64,000 nucleotides of DNA, from assembly GCF_901538265.1 (NCBI RefSeq), contig NZ_LR593886.1:10065738-10129737 (forward strand), written 5' to 3'. The DNA is from Gemmata massiliana. Lineage in GTDB: Bacteria > Planctomycetota > Planctomycetia > Gemmatales > Gemmataceae. How positions within the stretch are numbered: position 1 is the first letter of the stretch; each line of letters opens with the position of its first letter. Made by a program: the position numbers and the translations under genes. Shown piece by piece: positions 59,975-64,000 of this stretch. The notes beneath the pieces are model-generated. The model was given only the letters and a program-made list of their open reading frames with translations, was not told where the DNA came from and made no database searches.

Positions 59975-60988
59975 ATGCTCGTTGTCATGCAGTCTCACGC
60001 CGCTCAGTCGCAAATCGACAAAGTGGTGCAGGTGATCGAGGGACAGGGATTGACCCCGCACGTCATGCCCGGCGCCACGCGAACCGCGATCGGGATCACC
60101 GGGAACACGGGGGCGGTCGATAAGTCGCTGTTTGAAGTGCTCCCCGGCGTTGAAGAGGCGATCCGCGTTACCAAACCGTACAAACTCGCTAGCCGCGAGA
60201 TGAAGCGTGACGACACCACGATTCAGCTCGCGCAAGACACGATCGGCCCCAAGAACTTCACGATCATCGCCGGACCGTGCTCGGTCGAATCCGAGGTGAT
60301 GACGGTCAAGACGGCCGAGCATCTCGTTTCGCGCGGCGTCAAGTTCCTGCGTGCCGGGGCATTCAAACCGCGTAGCAGCCCGTACAGTTTCCAGGGGTTG
60401 GGGCTCGAGGGGCTGCGCATTCTCGAAAAGGCCCGCGCCGAGACCGGCATCGGCATCGTCACCGAGCTGATGGACACTGAGAACGCGAGCGCCGTTGAAG
60501 AGTCCGCGGACATCATTCAGATCGGCACGCGGAACATGCAGAACTTCTCGCTGCTCAAGCGCGTGGGCAAGTGCCGCAAGCCGGTGCTGCTGAAGCGCGG
60601 GATGAGCGCGACGCTCGAAGAGTGGCTGATGGCGGCCGAGTACATCATGGCCGGCGGGAACTACCAAGTCATCCTGTGCGAGCGCGGCGTCCGGACGTTC
60701 TCCGACCACAGCCGCAACACGCTCGATCTCTCGGTGATCCCACCCGCGAAGGCGCTGTGCCACCTGCCGATCTTCGTGGACCCGAGCCACGGCACCGGTA
60801 AGCGCGCTTACGTCCCGGCAATGTCGCTCGCGTCACTGGCCGCGGGCGCGGACGGGTTACTGATCGAGGTCCACCCCGAACCGGACCGCGCGATGTCGGA
60901 CGGCGCCCAGTCGCTCGACTTCGCCGCTCTCGACGCACTGCTCACTCGCCTCAAGGCGCTCGCGCCCGCGTTCGGCCGGACGGTGTAG
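59975..60988 (+). CDS. aroF: 3-deoxy-7-phosphoheptulonate synthase (DAHP synthase)
   Basis: 337 residues from ATG at 59975 with GAGG eight bases upstream. Condenses phosphoenolpyruvate and erythrose 4-phosphate, the first step of the shikimate pathway. It is the AroAbeta type with an N-terminal ferredoxin-like extension (about 1-70) and the barrel: IIAGPCSVESE, LRAGAFKPRSSPYSFQG, IGTRNMQNFSLLK, VLLKRGM, and FVDPSHGTGKR. The N-terminal extension usually gives feedback control by aromatic amino acids. Single gene; neighbours are unrelated. The symbol is by family convention. Confidence 0.93.
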   Translation: MLVVMQSHAAQSQIDKVVQVIEGQGLTPHVMPGATRTAIGITGNTGAVDKSLFEVLPGVEEAIRVTKPYKLASREMKRDDTTIQLAQDTIGPKNFTIIAGPCSVESEVMTVKTAEHLVSRGVKFLRAGAFKPRSSPYSFQGLGLEGLRILEKARAETGIGIVTELMDTENASAVEESADIIQIGTRNMQNFSLLKRVGKCRKPVLLKRGMSATLEEWLMAAEYIMAGGNYQVILCERGVRTFSDHSRNTLDLSVIPPAKALCHLPIFVDPSHGTGKRAYVPAMSLASLAAGADGLLIEVHPEPDRAMSDGAQSLDFAALDALLTRLKALAPAFGRTV

Positions 60989-61155
60989 TTGTTCTAATCG
61001 CGCGCTGAAACTCCCGTTTCACACAGATGTCTGATGAACGGGAACATCAGCGCGCGAATGCGTTTAGCAATTCGCATCTCACTTCGTCGCTGGACAGCGC
61101 TGTCCCCCGCGCGGATACTGACCCGGTCGCCCTCCACCCCCCCCGAGGCCCTCCG

Positions 61156-61926
61156 ATGCGATCCGCTGCGCTCGCCCTCACGTCCCTGTTACTCGTTCCA
61201 CTCGTCGCCCTGATACCGGCCCGCGCCGAACCGCCGAAGCCGGAAAAGTTCGACGAAACCGGCTTCGTTCCCCTCTTCGACGGCAAGACGCTCAACGGGT
61301 GGAAAGTGTCCGCGAAGACCGGTCACAGCGGCACGACCAAGAACAAGAGCGGCGGTAAGTGGGTGGTCGAGAACGGCGCTATCGTTGGCAGCCAGGACGT
61401 GCCCGGCAACGGCGGCATCGTCATCACCGAGAAGGAATATGGCGACTTCGAGGTGGCGCTGGAAATGAACAACGACTACGGTCCCGATAGCGGCCTCTTT
61501 CTCCGCAGCACGGACACGGGTAAGTGCTATCAAGCCATGATCGACTACCACTCCAACGGCAACCTGATGGGGATCTACGGCGAGGGGATCGGTGGCAAAC
61601 CGCACGTCCTGAACTTCAACTTCAAGAAGGAAGTCACCGACATCGAGGTCAAGGAATACAAGCCGTTCCCAAGCCCGGTGAGTGCCGAAGATTGGGCGAA
61701 GTTCTGGAAGCACGGCGAATGGAATGAAGTGCGCGCCCGGGTCGAGGGGAACCCGCCGAAGATCACGACCTGGATCAAGGGCGTGAAGTTCATGGAGTTC
61801 CAGGACACCGAGAAGCGGCTCGCGGATAAGGGTGGGATCGCGCTTCAGGTCCACGGCGGCGGCGATTACACCAAGCAGTTCGTTCGCTACCGCAACATCC
61901 GCGTCAAAGACCTGTCCAAGAAGTGA
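61156..61926 (+). CDS. DUF1080 (3-keto-disaccharide hydrolase-like) secreted protein
   Basis: 256 residues from ATG at 61156. Signal peptide MRSAALALTSLLLVPLVALI. Then FVPLFDGKTLNGWKVSA, the DUF1080 signature, VVENGAIVGS, YGDFEVALEMNNDYGPDSGL, and a final IALQVHGGGDYTKQFVRYRN, the concanavalin-like sandwich. Family members hydrolyse 3-keto-sugars or bind glycans and are plentiful in Planctomycetes. Next to the DUF1501 gene, convergent. Confidence 0.88.
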   Translation: MRSAALALTSLLLVPLVALIPARAEPPKPEKFDETGFVPLFDGKTLNGWKVSAKTGHSGTTKNKSGGKWVVENGAIVGSQDVPGNGGIVITEKEYGDFEVALEMNNDYGPDSGLFLRSTDTGKCYQAMIDYHSNGNLMGIYGEGIGGKPHVLNFNFKKEVTDIEVKEYKPFPSPVSAEDWAKFWKHGEWNEVRARVEGNPPKITTWIKGVKFMEFQDTEKRLADKGGIALQVHGGGDYTKQFVRYRNIRVKDLSKK

Positions 61927-61977
61927 TTCCGCCAAATGAGGTGACTCCGGACGGCTTCCGGAGTCACGCACATCGCC

Positions 61978-63399
61978 TTACGCCACGGGCATCGGATCGG
62001 CGTGGTAGAGGTGGTGCGGGCGAGTTTCCGCGTCGTACCACGCAACCGTTTTCGGCAAGCCGAGCGCGCTGTAGATTGTTGCGGCGAAGTTCTCCGGCGA
62101 CTGTGGATCGGTTGCTGGATAAGCACCCGTCTTATCGGACGAGCCGATCACCGTTCCACCTTTCACACCACCACCCGCCAGCCACACCGACTGCACAGCG
62201 CCCCAGTGATCGCGCCCCGGTCCCTTGTAGTGCTGGGTGAGTGTGCTGATACGCGGCGTGCGCCCGAACTCTCCGGCCATCACGATCAGCGTGGAATCGA
62301 GCAGTCCGCGTTGCTCCAAATCACCGAGGAGCGCGGAGAGAGCCTTGTCTGTGGGCGGCAGCAGCTTGTCCTTCAGGTTCGGGAACGCATTACCGTGCGT
62401 GTCCCAGCTTTCATTGTTGCCCAGGTTCACCTGAACGAGATTTACGCCGGCTTCGACCAACCGCGCGCTCATCAGAAGCGACCAACCGAAAGCGTTGTTG
62501 CCGTACCGTTCCAGGTCGCGTGCCGGCGCGCGGTTCAAATCGAACGCGGCCCGAACGCGAGCATCTGTCAACAAACTCACCGCGTCCGCGCGCGAGCGAC
62601 TGAACGCGCCCGTGTTGGCGTTGCTTTCGAGTGCCTTGCGCTGGGCATCGAGATGTTTAAGCACGTCCAACCGGCTACCGAAACGATCACTGGTCACGCC
62701 TTGCGGTAAGCTCAGATCGGGGATCGTGAACGCCTTTCGCTTCGCATCGAACGAGCGGTGCTGGTGGTCGAACTCGTACTCCGGGTACGCGCCGTAAGCC
62801 TTCGGCTCGAACGCACTGGCTTCGAGAAACCACGGATCGCGTGCGCGCCCCATCACTCCCGCGAACTGTCCCGGCAACACGCGGCCGGAGTTGTGAACGA
62901 TCTTGTCCGGCAGCACGAGCGCCGGCGGCAGGTTGTTGCGCGCCTTGGTAACCGCGCCCGCGATGGCCGCCAAACTCGGGTGATCGGTCGGTTTTGGCGC
63001 GTTGGAGTTGAAGCCGACCGGCGTATCACTGCGCCCCGTGAGCATGATGTGGTGCGCGAGCGAGTGGTCGTTCGACTTGTGCGTCAGCGACCGCACCACG
63101 CACCACTTGTCACTGCACGCGGCGAGTTTCGGCAGGTGTTCCGTGACGCGCAACCCGGGCGTTTTCGTCGCGATGCTGCCGAATTCCCCGCGGATCGCGT
63201 CGGGCGCGTCCGGCTTCGGGTCGAAGCTCTCGTGCTGAGCCAGTCCCCCGGACAGGAAGACGTAGATCACGGACTTCGCCGCGTGCTTCTCTGCGGCACG
63301 CAGCACGTTGAGTTCACCGAGACCGAGCCCAAGAAGCCCAACGGCACCGGCTTGGATCGCGTCGCGACGAGTGAAATGTGGGTGGGAAAGTGCGGGCAT
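61978..63399 (-). CDS. DUF1501 family protein, Tat-exported
   Basis: 473 residues. Twin-arginine leader (HFTRRDAIQAGAVGLLGLGL). Conserved blocks: VFLSGGLAQHESFDPKPDAP, LMSARLVEAGVNLVQVNLG, NESWDTHGNAFPNLKDKL and LIVMAGEFGRTPRI, which are typical of DUF1501, a relative of sulfatases and alkaline phosphatases. In planctomycetes such genes commonly pair with DUF1549/DUF1553 haem proteins; none is visible here. Substrate unknown. Confidence 0.9.
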   Translation of the reverse strand: MPALSHPHFTRRDAIQAGAVGLLGLGLGELNVLRAAEKHAAKSVIYVFLSGGLAQHESFDPKPDAPDAIRGEFGSIATKTPGLRVTEHLPKLAACSDKWCVVRSLTHKSNDHSLAHHIMLTGRSDTPVGFNSNAPKPTDHPSLAAIAGAVTKARNNLPPALVLPDKIVHNSGRVLPGQFAGVMGRARDPWFLEASAFEPKAYGAYPEYEFDHQHRSFDAKRKAFTIPDLSLPQGVTSDRFGSRLDVLKHLDAQRKALESNANTGAFSRSRADAVSLLTDARVRAAFDLNRAPARDLERYGNNAFGWSLLMSARLVEAGVNLVQVNLGNNESWDTHGNAFPNLKDKLLPPTDKALSALLGDLEQRGLLDSTLIVMAGEFGRTPRISTLTQHYKGPGRDHWGAVQSVWLAGGGVKGGTVIGSSDKTGAYPATDPQSPENFAATIYSALGLPKTVAWYDAETRPHHLYHADPMPVA

Positions 63400-63752
63400 G
63401 GCAGCACTCGCAGGCAGGCAGGCGGGAGGGATCGCTCAACTATCCCGAAATCAAAGCAAGATCGCAACTCAAATTACCCGCACCACTTCGCCCCGGAACC
63501 ACTGGTCTCTAAATGACCGCGCGTGGTCGATTTTTGCCTTATACTTCTTGACGACGGCGGCGGTCTCCCTTCCTAATAAGCAGAACCCTCGCCCCAACAC
63601 TTGGCCTACGTGTCAGTTCCAGCGCCCCGGACGGATTTTTCTGCGGAACTCTTCCGCGGTAAATCGCGTCCAACGAACGCACGTCGCGCTCTAGTGTTGT
63701 GCTGTTCTGATGGCATCCCTCAGCGAACGCCCGACCTCTCAGGATTCGCAGA
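63400..63752. other. Divergent promoter region
   Basis: No gene. TTATACTT near 63538-63545 could be a -10 element for the rightward gene or part of a minus-strand promoter; no -35 is certain. CGATTTTTGCC is close by. Confidence 0.35.
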
Positions 63753-64000
63753 ATGATTCGCTCGTCCTCTCGGTTCCACTCCGCCGGCCGGTTCCTGTGC
63801 ATGGCCGCGCTCGCGGTCGTCGTGTTGATGATGTTCTCGAACGTCGCGCACGCACAAGAGAGTCCCCCGCCGGCCGAGAAGCTCAGCGGCGGCGAGTTGG
63901 TTTGGTTCATGATTAAGTCGCTCGGGTTCGTGTTCGGCCCGCTCCTGCTCGCCATCTCCGTCGCGATGATGGCGCTGGTCGTGCTCCTGTTCCTCGACCT
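63753..64000 (+). CDS. MotA/TolQ/ExbB-like proton channel protein (start only)
   Basis: 83 residues before the window ends. N-terminal hydrophobic signal or membrane helix (CMAALAVVVLMMFSNVAHA), a short Pro-rich linker, then LVWFMIKSLGFVFGPLLLAI and a second helix. Planctomycetal ExbB/TolQ proteins start in this way, with a leader followed by a (F/W)-F-x-x-K/S-LG-x-x-FGP motif. The diagnostic channel residues lie outside the window, so the call is tentative. Confidence 0.55.
   Translation, partial: MIRSSSRFHSAGRFLCMAALAVVVLMMFSNVAHAQESPPPAEKLSGGELVWFMIKSLGFVFGPLLLAISVAMMALVVLLFLD

Noticed and set aside
59825..60790. Extension of the membrane protein gene 58952-59824 to 612 residues
   Set aside because: The added part is antisense to the DAHP synthase gene, and the membrane protein has a natural start at 59824.
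1..64000. CRISPR array or rRNA genes
   Set aside because: No regularly spaced direct repeats with unique spacers and no rRNA-like sequence were seen; the only dense repeats (22170-22456) are palindromic and irregularly spaced.

Overview
The window is chromosomal DNA from a planctomycete, most likely a Gemmata-like member of the Gemmataceae. The evidence is the mix of families rather than any single gene: three DUF1559 proteins (two with prepilin-type N-termini), two proteins with the TIGR02996 repeat-companion domain, a large PVC-type protein that joins a propeller-like region, HEAT repeats and a CxxCH haem site, DUF1501 and DUF1080 proteins, a Tat-exported Gfo/Idh/MocA oxidoreductase, and high-GC coding sequence throughout.

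Left chromosomal part (1-14409): the tail of an HD-GYP-type protein, a DUF1559 pseudopilin-like protein, a small lipoprotein, biosynthetic arginine decarboxylase (speA), a small membrane protein, a Tat-exported oxidoreductase, a solitary HicB-like gene, a creatininase-family hydrolase next to an MFS transporter, a second lipoprotein next to a second DUF1559 protein, the haem/HEAT protein, and an HNH-nuclease-like protein that has lost both expected histidines.

Central accessory part (about 14410-33086): an integrated, phage-like mobile element. It starts with a large serine recombinase. It then carries a ribbon-helix-helix repressor facing operator-like repeats, several very small proteins, a sigma factor, a cargo-like gene of lower GC, a primase-polymerase/AAA helicase fusion, and a dense cluster of palindromic repeats that looks like a replication origin. 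A late phage-type operon follows: coiled-coil protein, S49 peptidase fused to an HExxH domain, small protein, tail assembly chaperone with a -1-frame extension, tape measure protein and a second sigma factor. No terminase, portal or major capsid gene is visible. About 2 kb of poorly coding DNA then leads to a tRNA-Arg(TCT) gene, a plausible right boundary. I found no duplicated attachment site.

Right chromosomal part (33513-64000): a secreted HEAT-repeat protein, a methyl-accepting chemotaxis protein, cupin, GNAT and NAD(P)-binding proteins, an ArsR-type regulator coupled to an SRPBCC protein, mnmE with a palindromic element inserted in frame, an M32 carboxypeptidase, a Ser/Thr kinase followed by a DUF1559 lipoprotein, a rhomboid protease divergent from psuG, a TIGR02996-lipoyl fusion, gatB, a tandem pair of FKBP isomerases that share a terminator palindrome, a TIGR02996 protein, a secreted propeller-like protein, an alpha/beta hydrolase, a membrane protein, DAHP synthase, DUF1080 and DUF1501 proteins, and the start of an ExbB/TolQ-like channel gene.

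The strongest leads for new biology are the palindromic repeat cluster behind the primase-helicase gene, the double-protease fusion and out-of-frame tail chaperone in the element, the lipoyl fusion, and the in-frame palindrome in mnmE. All calls come from reading the sequence; no database search was possible.
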